Under the pieces are notes generated by a model. That model was not told the origin of the DNA. It was given only the letters and a program-made list of their open reading frames with translations, and did no database searches. The position numbers and the translations under genes are program-made. A stretch of DNA of 64,000 bases from Pseudomonas sp. 21 (lineage in GTDB: Bacteria; Pseudomonadota; Gammaproteobacteria; Pseudomonadales; Pseudomonadaceae). This document shows, piece after piece, positions 1 to 7,953 of this stretch (the first letter of the stretch is position 1; the number at the start of each line of letters is the position of its first letter). The stretch spans positions 337,900-401,899 of the forward strand of contig NZ_JYOA01000010.1 in NCBI RefSeq assembly GCF_000955805.1. The letters run 5' to 3'.

Positions 1-8
1 CATGGCGC

Positions 9-21
9 GCTCCTACAGGGG
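9..21. repeat. Possible REP remnant at window edge
   Basis: The bases GCTCCTACAGGGG match the end of the REP elements found intact at 3356-3428 and 41333-41403. The rest of the element would be a degenerate copy or lie outside the window. Nothing else is recognisable in positions 1-70. Confidence 0.3.
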
Positions 22-70
22 CCGAAGGCTTACGTGATCGGTCTGGGCGGCAGAACAATCATGCCGCCAT

Positions 71-99
71 AAAAAAGCCCCGCTCGGAAGCGGGGCTTT
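71..99 (-). terminator. Rho-independent terminator of the amino-acid permease
   Basis: A perfect 10-bp stem (AAAGCCCCGC at 74-83, GCGGGGCTTT at 90-99) encloses a 6-nt loop. An A-run at 71-76 becomes a U-run on the minus-strand transcript. It lies about 40 bp past the stop codon of the permease at 138. Confidence 0.85.
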
Positions 100-137
100 G
101 CATTCCCTCATGGAGCCTCAAGCCCCATCAGGGCGCA

Positions 138-1529
138 TCACGCGGCGTCGCCCACCAGGCCGGCGGCGCGCTGGGCCTTGCGGCGGTTGGACACCAGCAG
201 GCCGGAGCAGACCACCACGACGGTCAGCAGGGTGGTGGCGACCACTTCCATGCGGTGGTCCGGTCGGATCAGCATGATCACCAGGGCGCCGACGATGAAG
301 ATGATCACTGCCCAGGTCAGCCACGGGAACAGCCACATCTTCAGCTTCAGCTGGTGGCCCTGGGCGAGCAGCTTCTTGCGCATGCGCAGCTGTGACAGGG
401 CGATCACCAGGTACACCAGCAGGGCGATGGCGCCGGAGCTGGCCAGCAGGAAGTTGAACACTTCGGCCGGGGCCAGGTAGTTGGCGAAGGTGCACAGGAA
501 GGCCATGGCGGTGGACAGCAGCACGGCATACACCGGGGTGCGACTGGCGCTGGTCACCTGGGCGATCTTCGGTGCGTCACCGCGCTTGCTCAGCGAGTAC
601 ATCATGCGCGAAGCGGTGTAGAGCGCCGAGTTGAGGCAGCTGGTTACCGAGACGAGGACGATGATGTCGACGATCAGCTTGGCGTACGGAATGTGCAGGT
701 GTTCCAGCACTGTCTGGTAGGAACCCATGCTCACCAGGCGCGGGTCGTTCCACGGCACCAGGCAGACCACGATCAGGATCGACAGCAGGTAGAACAGCGC
801 GATACGCCAGATCACCGAGTTGGTGGCGCGGGTGATCTGCTGCTCAGGGTCCTTGGACTCGGTGGCGGCGATGGTGACGATTTCCGAGCCCATGAAGGAG
901 AACATGGTGGTCAGCAGTGCAGCGAGCACGGCGCCCCAGCCCTTGGGCAGGAAGCCTTCGCTGGTCAGGTGGCCGATGCCGGAGACTTCGCTGTTGGGCG
1001 AGAAGCCGAAGATGGCCGCGCAGCCCAGCACCAGGAAGGCGATGATCGAGACGACCTTGATCAGCGCCAGCCAGAACTCGAACTCACCGTAGTTCTTCAC
1101 GCTGAACAGGTTGGTCACGGTCAGCGCGGAGGTGATCAGGAAGGCCAGGATCCAGATCGGCGCGCCGGGGAACCAGGCGTGGATGATGGCTGCGGCGGCG
1201 TTGGCTTCCAGCGGGATCACCAGGACCCAGAACCACCAGTACAGCCAGCCGATGGTGAAACCGGCCCAGTGACCGATGGCGCGGTCGGCGTAGGTGGAGA
1301 AGGAGCCGCTGTCCGGCTGCGCGACGGCCATTTCGGCCAGCATGCGCATCACCAGGACCACCAGCAGGCCGGCGACCAGATAGGAAACCATGACGGCCGG
1401 GCCGGCTTCGGCGATGGCGTGGCCGGAGCCTACGAACAGGCCCGCGCCAATGGCACCGGCGATCGAAAGCATCGTGACGTGACGATTTTGCAGGCCCTGG
1501 GAGAGCCCGGAAGAGGGGGTGCTGCTCAT
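138..1529 (-). CDS. APC-family amino-acid permease (GabP/AnsP-like)
   Basis: This 463-aa inner-membrane protein has about 12 hydrophobic segments and belongs to the amino acid-polyamine-organocation (APC) superfamily. The N-terminal stretch carries the hallmark first transmembrane segment (SIAGAIGAGLFVGSG, about residues 22-36). The EF(E)FWLALIKVV segment typical of the GabP/LysP/CycA group lies near residue 150. Family members import an amino acid or GABA with protons; the substrate cannot be read from the sequence. It is a single-gene unit with its own terminator, and its 243-bp upstream region holds a 16-bp palindrome (1640-1655). The ATG at 1529 is the natural start because the conserved N-terminus begins right after it. 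Confidence in the family is high and in the substrate low. Confidence 0.9.
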   Translation of the reverse strand: MSSTPSSGLSQGLQNRHVTMLSIAGAIGAGLFVGSGHAIAEAGPAVMVSYLVAGLLVVLVMRMLAEMAVAQPDSGSFSTYADRAIGHWAGFTIGWLYWWFWVLVIPLEANAAAAIIHAWFPGAPIWILAFLITSALTVTNLFSVKNYGEFEFWLALIKVVSIIAFLVLGCAAIFGFSPNSEVSGIGHLTSEGFLPKGWGAVLAALLTTMFSFMGSEIVTIAATESKDPEQQITRATNSVIWRIALFYLLSILIVVCLVPWNDPRLVSMGSYQTVLEHLHIPYAKLIVDIIVLVSVTSCLNSALYTASRMMYSLSKRGDAPKIAQVTSASRTPVYAVLLSTAMAFLCTFANYLAPAEVFNFLLASSGAIALLVYLVIALSQLRMRKKLLAQGHQLKLKMWLFPWLTWAVIIFIVGALVIMLIRPDHRMEVVATTLLTVVVVCSGLLVSNRRKAQRAAGLVGDAA

Positions 1530-1639
1530 GCTTTACCTACAACTACGGAGGGAATTGCGTACTGCGGGAGTCGAGGTCCGTTTCAGGATTCCAACAAGTC
1601 GTTCGACATTATGAACGCAAGGATCGCGCCACATTCTGT

Positions 1640-1655
1640 TACGACTTAAGTCGTA
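1640..1655. promoter_or_regulatory. 16-bp perfect palindrome upstream of the permease (candidate operator)
   Basis: TACGACTTAAGTCGTA is a perfect palindrome 111 bp upstream of the permease start codon. The half-site GTAGG/CCTAC recurs just beside it (1653-1674). A second inverted repeat, ACAACGCC (1673-1680) with GGCGTTGT (1690-1697), follows and could be a hairpin behind the MFS gene ending at 1773, although it has no U-run. The regulator is unknown. Confidence 0.4.
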
Positions 1656-1772
1656 GGTTGGGAATTTATCCTACAACGCCCGCCTGGTAGGCGTTGTCGG
1701 ATCTGAGATTAATGTCTTTGTACGACCGTTCCATGTCGTTTTTAGGCATGCAATTTTCCGTGTGTGTAGAAA

Positions 1773-3158
1773 CTACCCAGCCTTGTTGAGTGCGGGCAGG
1801 TCGCGCGGTAACACTGGCAGGCGCGCCAGGTGCAGGGCCACCAGCAAGCCGATGCCCAGCAGGCCGGCGATGAACAGGCCCACGCCGTTCCAGCCGTACT
1901 GGTGCCAGAACAGACCGCCAGCGGTACCGGCGACGCTGGAGCCGACGTAGTAGCTGAACAGGTACAGCGACGATGCCTGGCCCTTGGCTTTCAGGGCTCG
2001 GCGGCCGATCCAGCTGCTGGCCACCGAGTGCGCGCCGAAGAAGCCGAAGGTGAACACCAGCAGGCCGACCAGGACCAGGGCCAGCGGTTGCAGCAGGGTG
2101 ATCAGCACGCCACCGAGCATCAGCGCGATCATCGCCCAGAGCACCTTGCGCCGGCCCAGCCTGTCGGCCAGCGAGCCGACCCACGCCGAGCTGTAGATGC
2201 CCGACAGGTAGACCAGCGAGAGCACGCCGACAATGGCCTGGCTCAGGTGGTAGGGCTCTGCCAGCAGGCGGTAGCCGATGTAGTTGAACAGGGTGACGAA
2301 AGCGCCCATCAGCAGGAATGCCTCGAGGAACAGCCAGGGCAGGCCGGCATCGCGGAAGTGCCCGGTGAAGCCCTCGATGAGCCGGCGCGGCTTGAGCGGT
2401 GCGGGACGGAAGTTCTTCGACTCGGGGAGGATGCGCCAGAACAGCAGCGCCGCGGCCAGGGCGAGCACGCCCAGGGTGGCCAGCGCGACGTGCCAGTTCA
2501 CGTAGTCCACCAGCACGCCGCTGATCAGCCGTCCGCTCATGCCGCCAATGGCGTTGCCGCCGATGTACAGCCCCATGGACAGGCCGATGTGCTGTGGGTG
2601 GATTTCTTCGGAGAGGTAGGTCATGCCCACCGCCGCCAGGCCGCTGAGGGACAGGCCGAGCAGCGCGCGCATGGCCAGCACGCCGTGCCAGGTCGGCATC
2701 AGCGAGCTGCCGATGGTGAACAGGGCGGCGAGCACCAGCGAGGCAACCATGATCGACTTGCGCCCGATGGCGTCGGAGATCGGCCCGGTGACCAGCAGGC
2801 CGAAGGCCATGGTGATGGTGGAGATCGACAGCACCAGGCTGCTCTGCGCGGCGGTCAGGCTGAAGGCCTTGGACAGTACCGGCATCATCGGCTGCACGCA
2901 GTAGAGCAGGGCGAAGGTGGCGAAGCCGCCGGAGAACAGCGCAAGCGAGGTGCGCATGAATGCCGGGGTGCCTTTCTCGATGTAGCTTTCGATCTCTTCG
3001 ACGGCGCGCACCACGTCGTGGTTGGCTTCACGCGCGCTTTCGCGCAGATCAGGCAGTACCTCCGCCGGATCGTTGGCGGCTACCGGTTCTTGTACGACGG
3101 CCAGTTCGGCCGCCATGGGATGTTCTTCCCGCAAAGCCCGCAGGGCAGGTTGACTCAC
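1773..3158 (-). CDS. MFS transporter (YnfM-like drug/metabolite exporter), PA5030-like
   Basis: A 461-aa major facilitator protein with about 12 transmembrane segments after a hydrophilic N-terminal extension of roughly 65 residues. MFS motif A is present in both halves (GPISDAIGRK and GSLADRLGRR). The closest family I recognise is YnfM/PA5030-type, annotated as drug/sugar efflux; the substrate is unknown. The start is GTG at 3158, preceded by GAGGTG. An internal ATG at codon 15 is an alternative start that would leave the transporter core intact. The gene is divergent from the LysR gene at 3510, and the shared 350-bp region carries a strong palindrome, so the LysR protein probably controls this transporter. 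Confidence 0.88.
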   Translation of the reverse strand: MSQPALRALREEHPMAAELAVVQEPVAANDPAEVLPDLRESAREANHDVVRAVEEIESYIEKGTPAFMRTSLALFSGGFATFALLYCVQPMMPVLSKAFSLTAAQSSLVLSISTITMAFGLLVTGPISDAIGRKSIMVASLVLAALFTIGSSLMPTWHGVLAMRALLGLSLSGLAAVGMTYLSEEIHPQHIGLSMGLYIGGNAIGGMSGRLISGVLVDYVNWHVALATLGVLALAAALLFWRILPESKNFRPAPLKPRRLIEGFTGHFRDAGLPWLFLEAFLLMGAFVTLFNYIGYRLLAEPYHLSQAIVGVLSLVYLSGIYSSAWVGSLADRLGRRKVLWAMIALMLGGVLITLLQPLALVLVGLLVFTFGFFGAHSVASSWIGRRALKAKGQASSLYLFSYYVGSSVAGTAGGLFWHQYGWNGVGLFIAGLLGIGLLVALHLARLPVLPRDLPALNKAG

Positions 3159-3305
3159 GACACACCTCAGGTAGATGACAGCAGAGGGCCTGGAATGGCG
3201 GCAAGGACCCGCGCGGCCAGGCAGGGAGCAGGTTGGTAGTCGTTATTGGGCTTGTGTGGAAAGGATAAGGAGCGGGCTTTATTATTTCCAATATATTAAT
3301 CGACA

Positions 3306-3332
3306 CGTTTGATTCGTTTTACGAATCAAACG
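3306..3332. promoter_or_regulatory. 27-bp inverted repeat, likely LysR operator between MFS and LysR genes
   Basis: CGTTTGATTCGT (3306-3317) and ACGAATCAAACG (3321-3332) are exact reverse complements with a TTT centre. The centre contains the T-N11-A pattern of LysR-type recognition boxes (T-TCGTTTTACGA-A). It sits between the divergent MFS (start 3158) and LysR (start 3510) genes, the classic place for autoregulation plus control of the neighbour. Confidence 0.65.
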
Positions 3333-3355
3333 CCTGTGACGTCAGGTCAACGGCT

Positions 3356-3428
3356 GGTTCGCGAGCAAGCTCGCTCCTACAAGGCTCGCACCGTCGTTAA
3401 CTTGTAGGAGCGAGCTTGCTCGCGAACC
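3356..3428. repeat. REP element pair (inverted), cluster 1
   Basis: Positions 3356-3383 and 3401-3428 are perfect 28-bp reverse complements separated by 17 bp. Each arm contains the core palindrome GCGAGC-AA-GCTCGC followed by TCCTAC. This is the paired-REP (REPIN-like) arrangement common in Pseudomonas. The same unit recurs at 41333-41403 and, partly degraded, at 56178-56301. It fills the 350-bp MFS-LysR gap together with the palindrome at 3306-3332. Confidence 0.85.
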
Positions 3429-3450
3429 GCACGGCACGGGGCTCACCCCA

Positions 3451-3472
3451 TCGCGGACGAAGTCCGCTCCCA
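3451..3472. repeat. Second-type REP unit
   Basis: A single unit with core GCGGAC-GAA-GTCCGC (3453-3467) followed by TCC. A sister copy lies at 41290-41310. It differs from the GAGCGAGC-type units in the stem but shares the CGCTCC end. Confidence 0.7.
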
Positions 3473-3509
3473 CCCAACCCGGAACACCGGCGCTCCAGCA
3501 GGGGGAAAC

Positions 3510-4415
3510 ATGGAACTGCGACACCTGCGTTATTTCATCGCCGTGGCGGAGGAGCTGCACTTCGGCCGCGCCGCCGAGCAACTGGGGATTTCCCAGCCGC
3601 CGCTGAGCCAGCAGATCCAGGCGCTGGAGGAGGAGATCGGCGCGCGCCTGCTGGAGCGCACCAACCGCCGCGTGGCGCTCACCGAGGCTGGCAAGCTGTT
3701 TCTGGACGAGGCCCGGCAGGTCTTGCAGCAGGTGGATCGGGCCGTCTTGCTGGCGCGGCGTGCGCACCAGGGCGAGATCGGCGAGCTGAAGGTCGGTTTC
3801 ACTGCCTCGGCGCCGTTCACCTCCAGCATTCCGCGCGCCATCCTCGCGTTCCGCCAGGCCTACCCGGACGTGCACCTGGACCTGCAGGAACTGAGCAGCG
3901 GCCAGGCCGTGCAGGCGCTGCTGGAAGAGCGCGTGCAGGTCGGCCTGATCCGTCCGATCCCGCTGCCGGAAACCCTGGAAGCCGTGGAGCTGTTCAGCGA
4001 GCCGCTGGTAGCCGTGCTGCGTGCCGACCACCCGCTGGCGCAGGCCAGCCAGGAGGGGCTGGAGTTCGCCGCGCTGGCGGACGAGCCGTTCGTGTTCTTC
4101 CCGCGCAGCTACGGCACGGGGCTCTACAGCCAGTTGATGGCGCTGTCGCGGCAGGCCGGCTTCAGTCCGCGCATCGCCCAGGAAGCGGGCGAGGCGATGA
4201 CCATCATCGGCCTGGTGGCAGCGGGGCTTGGCGTGTCGATGCTGCCAGCGTCGTTCCGCCGGACGCGGGTGGACGGCGTGGTCTATCGCACCCTGAGCGA
4301 TCCGGGCGCGACCAGCTCGGTGTGGCTGGTGCGGCGGCGCAACGAGACGTCACGCCTGGCGCAGTCGTTCTTCGACCTGGTGACCCAGGAGGTCCAGGCT
4401 GGCAGGGCCGGCTGA
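3510..4415 (+). CDS. LysR-type transcriptional regulator, PA5029-like
   Basis: A 301-aa LysR-family activator/repressor. Residues 1-60 form the winged helix-turn-helix (LRYFIAVAEELHFGRAAEQL, then SQPPLSQQIQALEE), and about residues 90-295 form the periplasmic-binding-protein-like effector domain. The N-terminus resembles the BenM/CatM branch (LHFGRAA, SQPPLSQQI), which often senses aromatic or small organic acids. A good RBS (AGGGGGAAAC) precedes the ATG. It is divergent from the MFS gene across a palindrome and convergent, only 22 bp apart, with the last gene of the APE operon. Its likely target is the MFS gene; a role in APE control is possible but unsupported. Confidence 0.9.
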   Translation: MELRHLRYFIAVAEELHFGRAAEQLGISQPPLSQQIQALEEEIGARLLERTNRRVALTEAGKLFLDEARQVLQQVDRAVLLARRAHQGEIGELKVGFTASAPFTSSIPRAILAFRQAYPDVHLDLQELSSGQAVQALLEERVQVGLIRPIPLPETLEAVELFSEPLVAVLRADHPLAQASQEGLEFAALADEPFVFFPRSYGTGLYSQLMALSRQAGFSPRIAQEAGEAMTIIGLVAAGLGVSMLPASFRRTRVDGVVYRTLSDPGATSSVWLVRRRNETSRLAQSFFDLVTQEVQAGRAG

Positions 4416-4437
4416 GGGTGCCAGGTCAGTCGCAGGC

Positions 4438-5037
4438 TCAGGGCGCGGTGCTCTGCAGGATCTGCTGGTAGCGTCGCTGGTACTCGGAGTAGTCGAGGTT
4501 CTCCAGTTGCAGCGCCTGGATCTGCTCGTCCCGCGACAGGCCCGCCGTCTCGTTGGCAGCCGGCTGCGCCAAGCTGCGCACCGGAGCGGCGGAAGCTGCC
4601 GCGACAACACGGGTGCCGGCCAGCAGTTCGTCGATCACCGGGTCCATCTTCGCCTTGGTGCCCTGCCACTTCATCATCGACAGGCCGCCCTTGGCCCGCA
4701 GGTGGTACTCGGCGTGGCCGACCAGTTCCCGCGAAGGGCCGCGCACGGTGATCTCGGCGGTCGACAGGTACGGTGCCATGTCCCAGGAGCGACGGGCGTC
4801 GTAGGTCACCTGGTAGCGGCAGTCCGCCGGTGGCTGGCCGTCATAGACCTGCGCGGTGATGCCGTGACGGGCGAAGCCGCTCTGCAGCACCGGAACGAAG
4901 TCCGTGACCATCACCTTGGGGTTCTTCTCGATGCACACCACGGCATCGGTCTGGGCCAGCGGTTCGACCTGCACCGAGGTGCAGCCAAGGCTCAGCAGCG
5001 CTGCGCCGATGGGCAGCAGCGGAATCAGGTAGCGCAT
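4438..5037 (-). CDS. Small lipoprotein (Sbal_3080-like), end of APE operon
   Basis: A 199-aa predicted lipoprotein. Residues 1-19 form a type II signal peptide ending in the lipobox LSLGC, with lipidated Cys at position 19. The mature part carries a Cys pair (VCIEKNP and DCRYQ) and a WDMAPYLSTAEI segment that I associate with the Sbal_3080 family of exported proteins of unknown function. The last 60 residues are more polar and probably disordered. It is the last gene of the APE operon, 48 bp after the preceding gene, and ends 22 bp from the convergent LysR gene. Two further small exported proteins precede it; such trios occur beside APE clusters and may help envelope assembly of the pigment lipid, which is an inference only. 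Confidence 0.75.
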   Translation of the reverse strand: MRYLIPLLPIGAALLSLGCTSVQVEPLAQTDAVVCIEKNPKVMVTDFVPVLQSGFARHGITAQVYDGQPPADCRYQVTYDARRSWDMAPYLSTAEITVRGPSRELVGHAEYHLRAKGGLSMMKWQGTKAKMDPVIDELLAGTRVVAAASAAPVRSLAQPAANETAGLSRDEQIQALQLENLDYSEYQRRYQQILQSTAP

Positions 5038-5085
5038 GTACTTCTTCCGTGAAAGCGCCCCGGCCGGCGGGACGGGGCGGGAGGT

Positions 5086-5526
5086 TTACTTGGCGTAGTC
5101 CGCCTTCAGCGCGACGCCGGCGATGACTGCCCCGGCGTGACACTCGAACTGCTTGGCGTCCTTGAACTCGTTGCGCTTGTAGTAGCTGACGATATTGGTC
5201 ACGGCGGTGGCGCCGGCCTTCTTCGCCGAGTCCTGCAGGGTGATCAGCGCCGATTGCAGCGCCCAGCGGCAGGCTTCCTCGTCGCTCTTGTTGAAGGCGT
5301 TGGTCTTCTTGTTGGTGATGGCCCCGGACTGAACCACGTTCAGCTTGTCACCCGCCGGGTTGCCCGCCAGGTAGAACTTCACGCTGCCATCCAGCTTGCC
5401 GGTCTTCACCGCCTCGGCGACGACGTCGTCGAAGGGCAGGTGCAGGGTGGTGTCGCGCGCCTGGCTGATGCCGGGAATGGCCGCGCAGAGCGCGAGGGCG
5501 AACAGCCCGAGGGTCTTGCGTTGCAT
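5086..5526 (-). CDS. Periplasmic protein of unknown function (often mislabelled excinuclease subunit)
   Basis: A 146-aa protein with an N-terminal signal peptide (about residues 1-23, cleavage after SQA). The mature domain has two Cys (in EEACRW and FECHAG) that could form a disulfide, and a TAVTNIVSYYKRNEF motif. Related database entries are frequently annotated as excinuclease ABC subunit A; the sequence has no ATP-binding or zinc motifs of UvrA, so that name should be ignored. It lies 27 bp after the preceding lipoprotein gene and 48 bp before the next one, within the APE operon. Its function is unknown. Confidence 0.75.
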   Translation of the reverse strand: MQRKTLGLFALALCAAIPGISQARDTTLHLPFDDVVAEAVKTGKLDGSVKFYLAGNPAGDKLNVVQSGAITNKKTNAFNKSDEEACRWALQSALITLQDSAKKAGATAVTNIVSYYKRNEFKDAKQFECHAGAVIAGVALKADYAK

Positions 5527-5553
5527 GGATCGACTCCTTGTCGATGAGGGGGA

Positions 5554-5952
5554 TCAGTTGCTCGGCGGGGCGAGGTGCAGGTTCTGCAGGATCTTGTTGT
5601 TGAGGATGGCGACCCACTTGTTGTAGTTGCGGTGGATCTGCCCGTCCTTCTCGTCCAGGCCGCTGCTGCTGCGCAGCTTGATGGAGTACTGCTGGCTGCT
5701 GTACGGGATGCTGACTTCGGCGTGGTGCCGCTCGCGCACGGTGATCTCGGCGTAGATCACGTTGCCGGAGTCCTGCTGCACGGTCCATTTCTGCTCTTCC
5801 AGCGCATCGTGGATCGCCGCCTGGACCTGCACCGAGGTGCGGTTGCTGTCCGGCGGCAGGCTCTGGTCGATGTTCTCCACGGGCTTGGTGGTGCAACCGA
5901 CGGCCATCGCGGTGGCCACGCACAGCAGCAGGCTGCGGATCAGTCGGGACAT
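5554..5952 (-). CDS. Small lipoprotein, APE operon
   Basis: A 132-aa predicted lipoprotein with signal peptide and lipobox (AMAVGC, Cys at 20). The mature domain contains VQAAIHDALEEQKWTV and a tyrosine-rich strand region (IPYSSQQYSIKLRSSSGLD), resembling small periplasmic alpha/beta domains of unknown function. It begins 46 bp after apeR ends, the largest gap in the operon besides those between the three small genes, so a secondary promoter or RNA processing point is possible here. Its role in APE export or envelope homeostasis is inferred from position only. Confidence 0.75.
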   Translation of the reverse strand: MSRLIRSLLLCVATAMAVGCTTKPVENIDQSLPPDSNRTSVQVQAAIHDALEEQKWTVQQDSGNVIYAEITVRERHHAEVSIPYSSQQYSIKLRSSSGLDEKDGQIHRNYNKWVAILNNKILQNLHLAPPSN

Positions 5953-5998
5953 GGTTTGCTCTCCTTGCAGTGTCGTTGGGCGTAACGGTGAAAAGGGC

Positions 5999-7225
5999 TC
6001 AGCGCCAGCGGCGGAAGACCAGCGAGGTGTTGATGCCGCCGAAGGCGAAGTTGTTGTTCATCACGTACTCATGGCTCATCGCGCGCGGCTCGCCCCGCAG
6101 GTAGTCGAGGTCGCCGCAGCGCGGGTCGATCTCGTCCAGGTTGAGGGTGTGCACGTAGCGGTCGCTGTTCATCATCTCGATGCTGAACCAGGACTCCAGC
6201 GCGCCGCACGCTCCCAGAGTGTGGCCCAGGAAACTCTTCTGCGAGCTGATCGGCATGCGATTTCCGAACAGCTCGCTGGTGGCCAGCGTCTCGGCGATAT
6301 CACCCTGTTCGGTAGCGGTGCCGTGGCCGTTCACATAACCGATGGCCGCGGCGTGCAGGTTGGCGTCTTCCAGGGCCAGCTCCATGGCGCGGCGCATGGT
6401 CGACTGTTCCGGGCGGGTGGTGTGCTGGCCGTCGGCGTTGCTGCCGAAGCCGACGATCTCGGCGTGGATGCGCGCACCACGGGCGAGGGCGTGATCCAGG
6501 TCTTCGAGCACCAGCATGCCGGCGCCTTCGCCGATCACCAGGCCATCGCGGCCGCTGTCGTAGGGGCGCGGCGTCTGCTGCGGGGTGTCGTTTTTCAGGC
6601 TGGTGGCGTAGAGCGCATCGAACACCATGGCCTCGGTCGGGCACAGCTCCTCGGCGCCGCCGGCGAGCATCAGCGGCAGGCGGCCGAAGCGGATCGCCTC
6701 GTAGGCATAGCCGATGCCCTGGCTGCCGCTGGTGCAGGCGCTGGAGGTCGGGATCACCCGGCCCTTGAGGCCGAAGAAGATGCTGATATTCGCCGCCGTG
6801 GTGTGCGGCATCATGCGCACGTAGGAGTTGGCGTTGAGGCCATCGGCCACCGAGTTCAGCAGCATGTTGCCGAACGCCTTGATCTCGTCGGTGCTGCCGG
6901 TGGACGAGCCGCAGGCGACGCCCATGCGGCCATCGCGGATCGATTCGTCATCCAGCAGCCCGGCATCGGCCAGCGCGCGCTCGGCGGCGCCCACCGACAG
7001 GCGCGAGACGCGCCCCATGCTGCGCAGCTGCTTGCGGGTCCAGTGCCTGGGTACGCTGAAATCCAGCACCGGGCCAGCCAGGCGGGTGTTCAGCTCGGTG
7101 AAGCGATCCCACTCGTCCATGCGGCGGATGCCGCTCCGGTTGGCGCTGAAGTTGGCCTCGATGCTCGCCCAGTCCGAACCCAGGGACGTGATGCCGGACA
7201 TGCCGGTGATGACCACGCGCTTCAT
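5999..7225 (-). CDS. apeR: ApeR, beta-ketoacyl-ACP synthase
   Basis: A 408-aa KAS I/II (FabF-fold) condensing enzyme. The catalytic triad is complete: Cys164 in SSACTSGS, His301 in NGHGTATEQGD and His335 in SFLGHTLGACG. In characterised APE systems ApeR forms a homodimer and contributes to initiation or parallel elongation of the aryl polyene chain by decarboxylative Claisen condensation with malonyl-ACP. The ATG at 7225 overlaps the apeQ stop by one base (TGATG), typical of translational coupling; a GTG two codons upstream is possible but less likely. Confidence 0.92.
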   Translation of the reverse strand: MKRVVITGMSGITSLGSDWASIEANFSANRSGIRRMDEWDRFTELNTRLAGPVLDFSVPRHWTRKQLRSMGRVSRLSVGAAERALADAGLLDDESIRDGRMGVACGSSTGSTDEIKAFGNMLLNSVADGLNANSYVRMMPHTTAANISIFFGLKGRVIPTSSACTSGSQGIGYAYEAIRFGRLPLMLAGGAEELCPTEAMVFDALYATSLKNDTPQQTPRPYDSGRDGLVIGEGAGMLVLEDLDHALARGARIHAEIVGFGSNADGQHTTRPEQSTMRRAMELALEDANLHAAAIGYVNGHGTATEQGDIAETLATSELFGNRMPISSQKSFLGHTLGACGALESWFSIEMMNSDRYVHTLNLDEIDPRCGDLDYLRGEPRAMSHEYVMNNNFAFGGINTSLVFRRWR

Positions 7226-7953
7226 CAGCACAGCCCTCCGTTGACCGCCAGCACCTGGCGGGTGATGTAGCCGGCCTCGGCCGACATCAGGAAATTCACC
7301 GCACCGGCGACTTCTTCCGGGGTGCCCATGCGCTGGGCGGGGATCATCTTGAGGATTTCCTCCACCGGCACCTGCTCATCGAGCATGGCGGTATCGATCA
7401 GCCCCGGCGCCACGCAGTTCACGGTGATCCTGCGCTTGCCCAGTTCGATGGCCAGGGCCTTGGCGGCGCCGATCACGCCGGCTTTCGAGGCGCTGTAGTT
7501 GACCTGGCCGCGGTTGCCGATCAGCCCGGACACCGAGGTGATGCAGACGATGCGCCCCGGTTGGCGGCGGCGGATCATCGGCATGATCACCGGGTGCAGG
7601 ACGTTGTAGAAACCGTCGAGGTTGGTGCGCAGCACTGCATCCCAGTCGTCTTCGGTGAGCGCCGGGAAGGCGCCGTCGCGGGTCAGGCCGGCATTGCACA
7701 CCACGCCGTAATACGCGCCGTGGGTTTCCACGTCGTCTTCGAGAATGGAGCGCGCGGCCTCGCGGTCGGCCACGTCGAATTGCAGCACGCGGGCGCTGCG
7801 GCCCAGGGCCAGGATTTCGGCCTGCACGGCGTCGGCTTCGGCGCGGCCGCTGCGGCAGTGCAGCACGATGTCAAAGCCGGCCTGGGCCAGGCGCAGGGCG
7901 ATGGCGCGGCCGATGCCACGGCTGGAGCCGGTTACCAGAATGGGGTCAGTCAT
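7225..7953 (-). CDS. apeQ: ApeQ, 3-oxoacyl-ACP reductase (SDR)
   Basis: A 242-aa short-chain dehydrogenase of FabG type. The NADPH-binding motif TGSSRGIG is at 8-15, with NAG in VVCNAGLT, and the catalytic tetrad is Asn111, Ser140, Tyr153 and Lys157 (NYSASKAG). It reduces the beta-keto group made by the APE ketosynthases before dehydration to the conjugated double bond. A longer reading frame exists upstream, but the conserved N-terminus begins at the ATG at 7953, which overlaps the apeP stop by 4 bp (ATGA). Confidence 0.93.
   Translation of the reverse strand: MTDPILVTGSSRGIGRAIALRLAQAGFDIVLHCRSGRAEADAVQAEILALGRSARVLQFDVADREAARSILEDDVETHGAYYGVVCNAGLTRDGAFPALTEDDWDAVLRTNLDGFYNVLHPVIMPMIRRRQPGRIVCITSVSGLIGNRGQVNYSASKAGVIGAAKALAIELGKRRITVNCVAPGLIDTAMLDEQVPVEEILKMIPAQRMGTPEEVAGAVNFLMSAEAGYITRQVLAVNGGLC

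Noticed and set aside
5086-5526. Excinuclease ABC subunit A, as similar proteins are labelled
   Set aside because: 146 aa with a signal peptide and no ABC ATPase or zinc-finger motifs; the name is an annotation artefact.
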